Shown one piece after another: positions 44,481-53,562 of a stretch of 64,000 nt of DNA. Origin of the DNA: Paenimyroides baculatum (GTDB lineage Bacteria; Bacteroidota; Bacteroidia; Flavobacteriales; Flavobacteriaceae); contig NZ_VWSG01000002.1 of the NCBI RefSeq assembly GCF_008629655.1, positions 346,249-410,248 of the forward strand. Direction: 5' to 3'. Below the pieces are notes generated by a model. The model saw only the letters and a program-made list of their open reading frames with translations. It had not been told where the DNA came from and ran no database searches. A program made the translations under genes and the position numbers. Numbering within the stretch: the first letter of the stretch is position 1; each line of letters begins with the position of its first letter.

Positions 44481-45185
44481 ATGGATAGAAATATGACGGA
44501 AGACATTATACATAGCAATTATACATTTAAAGAGGTGTTACGATTAAGAAAATCCTGCCGTGGATTTTTGGATACACCTGTAAAAGAAAATATCATTACT
44601 TCCGTATTGGATGATGCAAAGTATTCACCCTCCAACTGCAACACTCAGCCCTGGGAAACGCACATCATTTCAGGAAATAAGTTAAGAGAATTGTCAGAAG
44701 CTTTGGTAAGAGAAAACAAAGCAGGAAGATTTTCTCCTGATTTTACTTTTGACGTAGATGATTATCATGGCCAATACAAAGAGCGGCATTTTAACCTTGG
44801 TCAGACCATGTATGAAGCGTTTGATGTCAAACGTGAAGATAAAGAGGGACGAAAAGAAATTTCAGACATGAATTATACATTTTTCAATGCGCCACATATT
44901 GCAATACCATTTATGCCGTCGTTTGGTGATAATGTACGTGTAGGTGGTGATATTGGAATGTATGGACAGACCTTTTTGTTATCGCTTACCGCTCATGGTC
45001 TTGCAGGCATCCCGCAGACAGCACTCGGCTTTTTCGCAGGAACTATAAGGGAAATCTTAAATGTGCCTGAAGAGTTTAAAATGTTGTTTGGAATTTCATT
45101 TGGCTACGCCGATCCCAATTCACCAGGCAATTCATTTAAGTTAGGAAGAGATCCGATTTCCAGCAATGTCACTTTTCATAAATAA
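44481..45185 (+). CDS. nitroreductase family flavoprotein
   Basis: 234 residues. FMN-binding RKSCRGFLDTPVKE near 18-31, YSPSNCNTQPWETHIISG near 48-65 and GIPQTALGFFAGTIREILNVPEE near 175-197 are the standard nitroreductase signatures. It reduces nitro groups or quinones with NAD(P)H in the cytoplasm. Its 3' end is close to (14 bases from) the downstream LLM monooxygenase gene, so they share a transcript, and it diverges from an HxlR gene that likely controls it. Confidence 0.9.
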   Translation: MDRNMTEDIIHSNYTFKEVLRLRKSCRGFLDTPVKENIITSVLDDAKYSPSNCNTQPWETHIISGNKLRELSEALVRENKAGRFSPDFTFDVDDYHGQYKERHFNLGQTMYEAFDVKREDKEGRKEISDMNYTFFNAPHIAIPFMPSFGDNVRVGGDIGMYGQTFLLSLTAHGLAGIPQTALGFFAGTIREILNVPEEFKMLFGISFGYADPNSPGNSFKLGRDPISSNVTFHK

Positions 45186-45198
45186 TAGGCAAGTACTA

Positions 45199-47313
45199 AT
45201 GGAAAATGTCAAAAATAGAAAAATGATCATCGGTCTGACTTCAGGCAATGGTTACGGCTTTCAACCGGGCGCATGGCGCACGCCGGGCGTTGATCCGACA
45301 AGCTACACAAGTTATGACGCCCGCGTTAGGCACGCACAAGCGGCAGAGCGTGGGAAGTTTCAATTCATATTCCTGCCGGATGGTCCTTTCACTGATGATT
45401 CCACTCTTCTCGAAACTGAAGCGCCGAACTTCAATCTCGATGTAATGATGACCTTGGCCGCCGTGGCAAGGGAAACGAAAAGGATTGGCTTGGTCGCTAC
45501 AGGTTCAACCACGTTCAATGCGCCATATACATTGGCGAAACAGTTCAAGGCACTCGATATCATGAGCCACGGCAGAGCGGGCTGGAATGCCATTACTTCC
45601 ACCAGTAATGATGTGGCTGCGATCTACGGACAAACCATTCCTTCAAGCAGAGACCGTTATGGTCGTGCTCATGAAGTGGTTCAATTGGTTCAGGCATTTT
45701 GGGGAAGCTGGGGAAAAGATGCATGGGTACACGATCAAGAAAGCGGTCAGTTTGCGAAGCACGATGAGATTTCGACCATCAGCCTAAAAGGGAAATATGT
45801 AAATGCCAGAGGTACGCTATACATTCCGCCATCTGAACAGGGACAGCCAATCATTTTTCATGCGGGCGCGAGTCCGAACGCTCATGAGTTGGCGGGAAGG
45901 TTTGCAAATGTGGTGATCGGAGCTGCGTTCACAATTGAAGACAGCATACAGCAGCGCAAGGCATTTCGTGAATCAGCGAAGAAGTATGGACGTGATCCTG
46001 ATGAGATCAAGTTTATCGCAGGAATGATGACCACCATCGTTAAAGACCGTCGCACAGCGCTAGACCGAAGGTTGCAGCTCATGGGACACCTTCTCCCACA
46101 ACGTGTAGCGTATCTTCAGCAGATGCTGGGTATCAGACTGGATGGTAACGATCTAAATGAACCGCTCTCCCAAGAACAATTGCAGGCGGCGCGTCCATCG
46201 CCTTATGATCCCCGGTCTGCCAACGCCCTTAAAATTGCGAAGGAAGGCTGGAGTCTGAAGGACATTATTGCACATGGAATTATTGATTATCACCCCTCGA
46301 TCGTGGGACCGGGTGTTGAGGCTGCAGATCATATGCAGGCTTGGTTTGAGGCCGGAGCCTGCGATGGTTTTTGGATCTCGCCCGATATACTGGATGACGG
46401 AGTTGATGCTTTCGTGGATGAAGTAGTTCCGATTTTACAGGAACGTGGACTTTTCCACAAAGACTATGAAGGCACAACATTAAGAGAGCATATCGGTGCC
46501 CCTGAACAATATGGAATTGACCCACGGGTTTCAAATATAAAATTATTAATTATAAAATTTAAGAATATGAAAATAGGAATTGTTGGAACAGGAGCCATAG
46601 GAAGTCTTTTGGCTCAGAAACTATCTAAAGCAGGACACAGTGTGAAAGTGACCAATACACGGGCAATGCCTGAACTGGAAAAAATTGCAGCCGATCTGGG
46701 CGCAAAAGCCGCAACACTACAGGATGTGGTAAAAGATGTTGATGCCATCATCTTTTCTATGCCTTTCAATGCGTATAAAGATCTGCCAAAGGACTTACTA
46801 AAAGAGGTGCCTCAGGATGTGGTGGTGATGGATACCTCAAATTATTATCCGTTCAGAGATGGCGACATTGCAGAGTTGGAGGAGATCACGGAAAGCGAAT
46901 ATATTTCAGGCATATTAGACCGACCGCTTATTAAAGTGTTCAACAATATTCTGGAAGGAACCTTAAAACATAAGGGCACAGCAGCCGGGACAGAAGGGAG
47001 AATAGCCATTTCTACAGCAGGCGATAATGAGGAACATAAGAAGATTGTTGCTCAAATAGTTGATATCACAGGTTTTGACACCGTTGATGGTGGAAACTTG
47101 TCTGAATCCTGGAGACAACAGCCGGGAACTCCGGCCTATTGTACAGAACTGGATGAAGCAGAATTAAAAAAGGCATTGGACAGCGCTGAAAAAGGAAAAG
47201 CTCCTGCCATCAGAGATTCTATCATGAATAGTCTGATGAGTAAGGATACCTGGCCTTCATACGAAGAAATTTTAGCAGGAAACCGTGTACATCAAAAAGG
47301 AAAAGGTAAATAG
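45199..47313 (+). CDS. LLM flavin monooxygenase fused in frame to NADP-binding reductase
   Basis: 704 residues from the ATG at 45199. Residues 1 to about 440 form a luciferase-like monooxygenase of the NtaA/SnaA/DszA group (LTSGNGYGFQPGAWR, ATGSTTFNAPYTLAKQFKAL, GRAGWNAITST, IIFHAGASPNAHELAGRFA). From Met457 (46567) a Rossmann reductase of the F420/NADP oxidoreductase type starts MKIGIVGTGAIGSLLAQKLS. The joining residues SNIKLLIIKFKN look like a translated spacer (AATTATAAAATTTAAGAAT), so a lost stop codon is likely. The first part is visibly richer in GC than neighbours, suggesting transfer. The second part may also start independently. Confidence 0.85.
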   Translation: MENVKNRKMIIGLTSGNGYGFQPGAWRTPGVDPTSYTSYDARVRHAQAAERGKFQFIFLPDGPFTDDSTLLETEAPNFNLDVMMTLAAVARETKRIGLVATGSTTFNAPYTLAKQFKALDIMSHGRAGWNAITSTSNDVAAIYGQTIPSSRDRYGRAHEVVQLVQAFWGSWGKDAWVHDQESGQFAKHDEISTISLKGKYVNARGTLYIPPSEQGQPIIFHAGASPNAHELAGRFANVVIGAAFTIEDSIQQRKAFRESAKKYGRDPDEIKFIAGMMTTIVKDRRTALDRRLQLMGHLLPQRVAYLQQMLGIRLDGNDLNEPLSQEQLQAARPSPYDPRSANALKIAKEGWSLKDIIAHGIIDYHPSIVGPGVEAADHMQAWFEAGACDGFWISPDILDDGVDAFVDEVVPILQERGLFHKDYEGTTLREHIGAPEQYGIDPRVSNIKLLIIKFKNMKIGIVGTGAIGSLLAQKLSKAGHSVKVTNTRAMPELEKIAADLGAKAATLQDVVKDVDAIIFSMPFNAYKDLPKDLLKEVPQDVVVMDTSNYYPFRDGDIAELEEITESEYISGILDRPLIKVFNNILEGTLKHKGTAAGTEGRIAISTAGDNEEHKKIVAQIVDITGFDTVDGGNLSESWRQQPGTPAYCTELDEAELKKALDSAEKGKAPAIRDSIMNSLMSKDTWPSYEEILAGNRVHQKGKGK

Positions 47314-47352
47314 TTTCTACGTATCACAAACACAAATTTTAAAATAACTTAA

Positions 47353-48261
47353 ATGGAAAATAATTCAAATCCTACAGTTCTTGTTCTAGGAGCCAGCGGA
47401 ACAATCGGTAAGCAGGTAGTAAAAGACCTGAAAGATAAAGATGTCAACGTACGGATAACTTCGCGAAAACAGGAAGAAGTGGACAAGCTTCGCAGCGAAG
47501 GTCAAGACTGCAGGTTTCTTGACCTTGATGATCCCACTACTTTTGCGTTAGCTCTTGCCGGTGTAGACCGCGTATTTTTGCTGACCGGCTACACCGTTGG
47601 TATGCTTACGCAGAGTAAAACGTTAGTTGATGCTGCTAAAAAAGCCGGTGTCAGACATATTGTTCACGTTGGTGTATTTGCTGAATGGGATACTACGGAT
47701 GCTCACTTTGCGTGGCATCAGATGATTGAAAAATATATTGAAGCGAGCGGTATTGCGTGGACACACCTTCATCCTAATATGTTTATGGAAGCCTTAACTG
47801 GCGCTTATATTCCGAAAAACTTGACTTATACCACCTATTGGAAAGACCGCAGGGTTGGATATATTGCTGGAGGTGATATTGCTGCAGTGGCCGCACAGGT
47901 GCTTGTAGATGGTCCTGAACGCCATGCAGGGAAAGATTATTGGCTGAGTGTGGAAAGCCGTAATGGCCAGGAGATCGCCCAGCTGATGAGCAAAGTCACG
48001 GGACTTGAAATCAAATGTGAAGAAAAGGGACTTGAAGAATTTAAGGAACTGATCGGAAACTGGATAGCAGGCGGTGCCGACAAATGGTACGCGAGCGCTA
48101 ATATCGAATTTGTCAAGCAAATGCTGGATGGCAGAATGTCTTATATGTCTATGGTTCAAAATGATATTCCATATATCCTCGGCAGGCCTGCAAAAACTTT
48201 GGAAGAGTTTTTAACTGAAAACAAAGATCTATTGGCAGCCTCTGCCAATGAAAAAAAATAG
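47353..48261 (+). CDS. NmrA-like NAD(P)-binding protein
   Basis: 302 residues, atypical SDR. The N-terminal Rossmann motif VLVLGASGTIGKQVVKDL (8-25), RITSRKQEEVDKL and HVGVFAEWDTT instead of a YxxxK site fit NmrA/quinone-oxidoreductase-2-like proteins that bind NADP or reduce quinones. Forty bases after the fused monooxygenase-reductase gene, so it probably closes this operon; a terminator follows at 48310. Confidence 0.88.
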   Translation: MENNSNPTVLVLGASGTIGKQVVKDLKDKDVNVRITSRKQEEVDKLRSEGQDCRFLDLDDPTTFALALAGVDRVFLLTGYTVGMLTQSKTLVDAAKKAGVRHIVHVGVFAEWDTTDAHFAWHQMIEKYIEASGIAWTHLHPNMFMEALTGAYIPKNLTYTTYWKDRRVGYIAGGDIAAVAAQVLVDGPERHAGKDYWLSVESRNGQEIAQLMSKVTGLEIKCEEKGLEEFKELIGNWIAGGADKWYASANIEFVKQMLDGRMSYMSMVQNDIPYILGRPAKTLEEFLTENKDLLAASANEKK

Positions 48262-48309
48262 GAAAATTTTATTCACAGGCATAAAATCTGTCTGTGATTA
48301 TTGTTGATT

Positions 48310-48334
48310 GCTCCGAGGAATCTCGGAGCTTTTG
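48310..48334 (+). terminator. terminator after NmrA-like gene
   Basis: GCTCCGAG-gaat-CTCGGAGC then TTTTG. An eight-bp GC-rich stem closes the nitroreductase-to-NmrA transcript. Confidence 0.8.
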
Positions 48335-48474
48335 TATAGAAACATATCCTGTCCTTATAGATTAATATAGACGATTTGACTGTAAAATCCTGTATGTAAA
48401 ATTCTCAAAATATTCTATTATTTTTACAAGAATGGATTATGATTTTAAAAAATCCAGGCTAAAGGGAATAAAAT

Positions 48475-48507
48475 ACCAAAGTAACATGAATTGCTTTGGT
48501 TTTTTTA
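48475..48507 (+). terminator. hairpin with T-run in a geneless spacer
   Basis: ACCAAAG (48475) pairs with CTTTGGT (48494) and is followed by TTTTTT. The 360-base spacer (48262-48621) otherwise holds the previous terminator and a 36-codon frame at 48432 that runs through this hairpin and is not credible as a gene. Confidence 0.55.
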
Positions 48508-48621
48508 ATTATAAATTCGGACTTATACTGCTATATAAATGATTCTAAATCAAGCTAGGAATGTAAGATTCATCATACTGTTTTTATGATAAAAATAATT
48601 ACTTAGTTTGTATATTTAAAA

Positions 48622-48927
48622 ATGGTAAAATTTTATTACCTATTTCATCAACGTGAATTTCAAATGCAAGATCTGGGCAATGGAAACAATTTAGAAATAA
48701 ATGTAAGAATTACAGCAGATAATAAAGCACTACTAAATTTAGGTTGGCACGATGAAACCAGTAATTATACTGCATACATAATTCTGTATTCCTTGAAGTC
48801 ATTTAATTTCAACGTTAGATCATCAAAAATAAAAAATAACGGCAACGGTTATACAATTGATGAGGTTTTAATTGAAAATACATTGTCAACCAAACAAGAT
48901 GGTTATTATAGAATTACGATTGAGTAG
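48622..48927 (+). CDS. hypothetical protein, 101 residues
   Basis: Not recognised. A soluble beta-rich protein (LEINVRITADNKALLNLGWH, YTAYIILYSLKSFNFNVRSS, YYRITIE end). No signal peptide or motif. Lies alone between a terminator and a mosaic repeat, like the cassette-type genes elsewhere in the window, though no attC-like site was found next to it. Confidence 0.5.
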   Translation: MVKFYYLFHQREFQMQDLGNGNNLEINVRITADNKALLNLGWHDETSNYTAYIILYSLKSFNFNVRSSKIKNNGNGYTIDEVLIENTLSTKQDGYYRITIE

Positions 48928-48943
48928 ACAAACTATTTTATAT

Positions 48944-49137
48944 TGTTCATCAAGCCGTGCAAACTACGATGCTTCGAGACTTCGACGGGCTCACTAACCG
49001 TAAACTCAGCAACCGCGGGCTCAGCAACCACCGCCCTCCTACTCGTTTCAATGGGAAATAGGGAATGGGGAAATAGGGAATGGGGAAATGGGGAAAAGTT
49101 ATTATATTAGTTGATGACTAAATTGTGCGACATTATA
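48944..49137 (+). repeat. mosaic repeat: helicase 5' relic with REP-like insert
   Basis: CATCAAGCCGTGCAAACTAC, then REP-like CTTCGACGGGCTCACTAACC, CTCAGCAACCGCGGGCTCAG, then CACCGCCCTCCTACTCGTTT, tandem GGGAAATAGGGAATGG units, and GTTGATGACTAAATTGTGCG. Same block order as at 41110. The spacer from 48928 to 49435 has no other gene. Confidence 0.75.
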
Positions 49138-49435
49138 GCCAATGCCGTTATTAACGGACATAGCGTAGCGGTACTATCTAGCAATAATTCTGCCGTTAAA
49201 AATGTTTACGAAAAACTATAGGAAGCAGAGAATTTTAAAAATCGCAAAGCTTTTAAGTAATATCAGAAACAATAAACTAATAACATCTGATCAAAAATAT
49301 GGAATACTGTGGAATAAATAAAAGTCCGCATTTTATATATCAAAAGTTCACATAATAAATAACTTCTTCAAAAATAGACGATAAAAAACTACTAAATGAG
49401 AACATTAAAAAATGAACCACATAAATACAAGTTCG

Positions 49436-49443
49436 TATATTTG
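49436..49443 (+). promoter_or_regulatory. -7 promoter element TATATTTG
   Basis: Exact TAnnTTTG match 33 bases before the ATG of the aspartyl-protease-like gene. Confidence 0.5.
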
Positions 49444-49475
49444 TGTGTAAGCTTTAAATGTCAAAAATAAACTGT

Positions 49476-50312
49476 ATGAAAAGAATTTTATCATTATTAT
49501 CACTTGTCATTTTTACTCAAATTTCTGCACAAAACACATCAATTCAAGTCCTTCCATCTGGACATATTATTGCCAAAGCAAAAATAGATGGTAAAGAAGG
49601 AAATTTTATTTTTGACACGGGTGGTGGAATTAATTTATTCTTTAACCATTTTGCTAAAGATTTAAAACAAAAGTCAACTTATAATTTTTTTACTGGTTAT
49701 CGTGCAACAGGTGAAAGAATTGATATTCCATTATTTGAAAACGAGGAAGTTGAATTTGCAGGAAAAAAATTCATTAAAGTTCCTTATTCTACTTTTGACA
49801 TGAAAATTGATGGAATTGATGGTTTAATTTCACTTCAGATGTTTCATGACACTGATTTCATAATAGATTACAGTAAAAAAGAAATTGTATTAACCGATTT
49901 TTCAAAAGAATACATAACAAAATCTTTTGATATTCAATTAACCACAAATGCAGACAAATCAACTGATATTATAACCTATATTTCATTAAACGATAAATAT
50001 AGCGTGCAAGTTTTATTGGACTCTGGCGCTGGTAATGATTCTTTTTGGTTGAGTGATAAATTAATTTCCATACTTAAAATGGATAAGTCAAAACTAGAAT
50101 TAAGTGAAAAGAAAAGTGAGTTTGATGAAAAATTTGTAACCAAATTTTACAAAGGTTCTATAAATAGTATTTCTAATAAATTTGTAACATTAAAAAATCC
50201 AAAAGTAATTTTTGTTGAAGGCTTAATATACGAAGGAAAAACAAGTATTAACTGGTTTGGAAATAAAATTGGTATAAGTTTGAAAAACAAAAAGATGTAT
50301 ATACTTGACTAA
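49476..50312 (+). CDS. secreted retropepsin-like aspartyl protease
   Basis: 278 residues from the ATG at 49476, which gives a clean signal peptide (MKRILSLLSLVIFTQISAQ); the ATG at 49458 would add six residues. Two aspartyl-protease half-sites are visible: FIFDTGGG near 45 and VLLDSGAG near 190 (numbers from the upstream ATG are six higher), as in single-chain retropepsin-like proteins of Bacteroidota. Expected to cleave a periplasmic or surface substrate. Single-gene unit with its own promoter; mosaic repeats on both sides. Confidence 0.75.
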   Translation: MKRILSLLSLVIFTQISAQNTSIQVLPSGHIIAKAKIDGKEGNFIFDTGGGINLFFNHFAKDLKQKSTYNFFTGYRATGERIDIPLFENEEVEFAGKKFIKVPYSTFDMKIDGIDGLISLQMFHDTDFIIDYSKKEIVLTDFSKEYITKSFDIQLTTNADKSTDIITYISLNDKYSVQVLLDSGAGNDSFWLSDKLISILKMDKSKLELSEKKSEFDEKFVTKFYKGSINSISNKFVTLKNPKVIFVEGLIYEGKTSINWFGNKIGISLKNKKMYILD

Positions 50313-50539
50313 TTACATTACAGCTGATATAAACTGTGTAAAAACGCTAATTTATTATGCCCTTTTAATAATAAAATTATCGTGACACATTGTTGTACTG
50401 TTTTATACAACCCAAAATACAATTTTAAGCAGCTTGTTGCATACCGCAATTACGGCTGCTTATTTGTTCTTTCCCCACTCTATTAATCTGTCACAAAGTA
50501 TATTATGCCTGCTGATTAATAATCGATCACAATAATATT

Positions 50540-50725
50540 ATCAAACATTCTCTATATTTGACCAAATAAAATCAACCATTGCAAACAACCACCGCCCTCC
50601 TACTCTTTCAATGGGAAATGGGAACAGTTCGACACTTCGGCAAGCTCAGCGACCGCAGGCTCACTGACCAAGGAAATGGGGAAAAGTTATTATATTTGAT
50701 AATGATTAAATTGTGCGACATTATA
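50540..50725 (+). repeat. mosaic repeat with complete helicase promoter relic
   Basis: TATCAAACATTCTCTATATT, TTGACCAAATAAAATCAACC and GCAAACAACCACCGCCCTCC reproduce the helicase gene promoter and first codons at 42724-42786. TTCAATGGGAAATGGGAACA, REP-like TTCGGCAAGCTCAGCGACC and GGGGAAAAGTTATTATATTT follow. The 436-base spacer 50313-50747 contains nothing else. Confidence 0.8.
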
Positions 50726-50747
50726 TTTAAGCAAAAACGCAAGAAAG

Positions 50748-51223
50748 TTGAATATACAAATTGACAAAAAAGAAATTATTCCTTTGAGTGATTTCACATT
50801 GGGATGGAGATTTGACAAAGTGAATAATTCTGATATTTCAGATTACGACAAAAATGAAATTTTTGCTTTATCAGAAAATGAATCTAAAAGACTGAACAAA
50901 ATAATCGACTATTATGAAATTGAATCAAACAGAATTGGAAAATATTTAGAAACAGATTGGTTTTCTGCAAATTTGAGAATTGGAATTAATAATACATCCA
51001 TACCTGTAATAAATGCCGAGTTTGAAACCGTAGTGTATTTAAGTCCTATTGATTGTAAAAAATTTCCAGCAAGTAGGGGAATTCCAATTAAAAATCCGAT
51101 TTTCACAGTTTTCTTGGAGATATTCTTCAGGTGATTGAAGAATACAGTACTGAGTACTACAAATGCAATAAGAAATTTATAAAAGAGAAATATATGGGGA
51201 GCCAGAACCTATTCCAACTTTAA
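50748..51223 (+). pseudogene. frameshifted hypothetical gene
   Basis: The first 115 codons (TTG start, LSDFTLGWRFDKVNNSDIS, ETVVYLSPIDCKKFPASRG) are open in one frame; near 51095 good coding continues in the next frame (SDFHSFLGDILQVIEEYSTE, then YYKCNKKFIKEKYMGSQ) to a TAA at 51221. The unshifted frame ends 12 residues later with unlikely residues. Either a one-base indel killed the gene or the sequence has an error. The family resembles small immunity-type proteins but is not identified. Confidence 0.55.
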
Positions 51224-51451
51224 CGAAAGTAAAAGAAATTCCCAAAAAAACCGATTCCAAGAATTAAAAGCAGTAAAAAAAGGTTTTTTTTTTGCATATC
51301 TAAATATTTTAAATGAGTTTACATTCAAATATTAGAGTATGCATTCTGATGCAAAAGAAACACTACTACTCCCAATCTCTTCTCTAATGATGGAATAACA
51401 GCTAAAGTTTAATTTCTTATCCGCTACAAAGATATGAAATAAAGTGGTAAT

Positions 51452-51982
51452 TTAAATTTCTCTAATAATTTTAGCAGGGTTTCCACCTACAATAGTATTT
51501 GGAGGAACATCCTTAATCACCACTGAACCTGCAGCTACTATAGAATTGTCTCCAATTGTCACACCCCCAACTATAGCTACATGACCTCCAATCCACACAT
51601 TATTTCCTATATATATTGGTGAAGCATGACCTGACTTATGCCTATCTATTGGATTTATATTATGGCCTGCCGTATAAAGTCCGACATTTGGAGCAATCAG
51701 GCAATTGTCTCCTATTCGAACTACAGCCATGTCTAAAACTGTGAAATTATATCCAGCATAAAAATTTTTACCCACATGAATATTATATCCTAAGTCACAA
51801 TGGAAATTATGCTCAATATTAATTCCTTCATTCAATGAACCTAACAATTCAGTAAGTATTGAAATTTTTAAACCAGTATTATCATAATCAACTTGATTAT
51901 ATTGCTGAATTAACTTTCCTGCTTTCTTAAATTTGGTAGCCAGAGCTGAATCGTTTCTTTTATATTCTATTCTTTCGTCCAT
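51452..51982 (-). CDS. maltose-acetyltransferase-type sugar O-acetyltransferase
   Basis: 176 residues. The left-handed beta-helix of hexapeptide repeats (VRIGDNCLIAPNVGLYTAGH, IYIGNNVWIGGHVAIVGGVT, IGDNSIVAAGSVVIKDVPPN) with TAGHNINPIDRHKSG and PAKIIREI at the end is typical of the LacA/Maa family. It transfers acetyl from acetyl-CoA to a sugar hydroxyl; the catalytic His is in TAGH. Stands alone on the minus strand. The 290-base spacer beyond it shows nothing. Confidence 0.92.
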   Translation of the reverse strand: MDERIEYKRNDSALATKFKKAGKLIQQYNQVDYDNTGLKISILTELLGSLNEGINIEHNFHCDLGYNIHVGKNFYAGYNFTVLDMAVVRIGDNCLIAPNVGLYTAGHNINPIDRHKSGHASPIYIGNNVWIGGHVAIVGGVTIGDNSIVAAGSVVIKDVPPNTIVGGNPAKIIREI

Positions 51983-52274
51983 ATAAATATATTTTTATCA
52001 ATCATCGTTTTTTGAGACTTTAATAGCAATTATTATGCTTTAGGTCTTTACGATGGTAACTCAATTAAAGTACAAATCTTCAAAATTTCACTAAAGTTGA
52101 ACAGCAGATCTATCTTTGAACTTTGCACTTTTGACCCGCTATTGCAAAATCCTTGTTAGGATGTAATAGTTTCATAGATATTTTTATTCGTCTCTTCAAA
52201 TATAATTAAATAACTTCTACATCATATTCTTAATGTAACACAGAAGCTATTTTTTATTTAATGTAATTTAAGCT

Positions 52275-52574
52275 TCATTTTTTTATAAAGAATCCAACTA
52301 ATTTTACCTGACTATAACCCGCCAAAAGTAGCGACTTATTTCTTTCCAAATAAATTTTCAGCGATTCTGTTTCAATTCCGAATTCTGCTACTTCTTGCGG
52401 GTCTACTTTATAACCTTCAACGTTTTGCCATACGTGGCTATGAGCAGCTGGTTCGTAAAAACCAAGTTGTACAGCTTCTTCCACTGTTACTGTTCTGGTT
52501 TCAATTCGTTTTCCTGTAACCGCTGTAAGCATTTCTGCAACTTCTAAATGTCCCTCGATTACCCTTGTTTTGGT
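52275..52574 (-). pseudogene. 5'-truncated NmrA-like gene
   Basis: Only the C-terminal part of an NmrA-type NAD(P)-binding protein remains: RVIEGHLEVAEMLTAVTGKR, TVTVEEAVQLGFYEPAAHSH and EFGIETESLKIYLERNKSL. The frame is open back to a TAA at 52575-52577, but the Rossmann start (GxxGxxG) is missing. A complete NmrA-like gene starts divergently at 52647, so rearrangement near there may have removed the front half. Confidence 0.65.
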
Positions 52575-52646
52575 TTAGGATAACCCTGATTCCGTTAATT
52601 TTATTTTCAAAGCTTGATGCAATTTTGCAAGTATAAAAATCAAGAT

Positions 52647-53558
52647 ATGAATATTGTAATAACTGGCTCTTTAGGGAACATCGGAAAACCATTAACAAAA
52701 TTATTGATTGCCAATGGACATAAAGTAACAGTCATAAGTAGTAAACAAGAAAGAATTTCTGATATAGAAGCTCTAAATGCAATTCCAGCAATCGGAAGCA
52801 TTCAAGACGCCGATTTTTTAACCCAAACATTTAGAGGCGCAGATATCGTTTATTTGATGGAAGCCTGGGAAGCGATAGGAAGCCTTTTCGATAAGAATAT
52901 AGACTTCGTAGCAGAATTCAAAAACATTGCCCATAATTATGTTAAAGCGGTTCAAGATTCCGGTGTCAAAAAGATCGTCCATTTGAGCAGCGTGGGTGCG
53001 CACTCCGAAAAAGGAACCGGCAGCCTTCTGGTTCACCACACCGTTGAAAATATTTTAACAACACTTCCCGAAGAAGTATCCATCAAGTTTATGCGTCCTG
53101 TTGGATTTTTCACAAACATCTACCGATGGCTCCCCATGATAAAAGCACAAGGTGCAATAGTTCAAAGTTATGGTGGCGACCAGAAAGAACCTTGGGTTTC
53201 TCCTGATGATATAGCATCCACTGTTGCTAAAGAAATGGAAAAGCCATTCAATGGAAGAACTGTACATTATCTTGCCAGTGATGAAGTTTCACCCAATGAA
53301 ATTGCAAGGGTTTTAGGAAAAGCTATCGGTAACTCAGACTTGGAATGGAAAGTGATTTCTTCTGAAGAACTATTAAAACAGATGCTGTCGGCAGGTATTA
53401 ATGAATGGATAGCAACTGGTTTGGTTGCCATGCAGAAAGCTCAGGCAGATGGAAGTCTCTACGATGATTTTTACTTGAATAAACCTGAATTAGGAAAAGT
53501 AAAACTTAACGATTTTGCAACCGAATTTGCAGCTGAATATAACCAACAAAATAATTGA
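52647..53558 (+). CDS. NmrA-like NAD(P)-binding protein
   Basis: 303 residues from the ATG at 52647; the ATG at 52614 adds MMQFCKYKNQD before a perfect Rossmann start (MNIVITGSLGNIGKPLTKLL). VHLSSVGAHSEKGTGSLLVH, FMRPVGFFTNIYRW and YLASDEVSPNEIARVLGKAI are typical NmrA-family segments. Likely a redox sensor or quinone reductase. Four bases before the SDR gene, same direction: a two-gene unit. Confidence 0.9.
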   Translation: MNIVITGSLGNIGKPLTKLLIANGHKVTVISSKQERISDIEALNAIPAIGSIQDADFLTQTFRGADIVYLMEAWEAIGSLFDKNIDFVAEFKNIAHNYVKAVQDSGVKKIVHLSSVGAHSEKGTGSLLVHHTVENILTTLPEEVSIKFMRPVGFFTNIYRWLPMIKAQGAIVQSYGGDQKEPWVSPDDIASTVAKEMEKPFNGRTVHYLASDEVSPNEIARVLGKAIGNSDLEWKVISSEELLKQMLSAGINEWIATGLVAMQKAQADGSLYDDFYLNKPELGKVKLNDFATEFAAEYNQQNN

Positions 53559-53562
53559 TAAG

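Noticed and set aside
48432..48540. 36-codon frame starting MDYDFKKS
   Set aside because: It runs through a terminator hairpin and has no homologue-like features.
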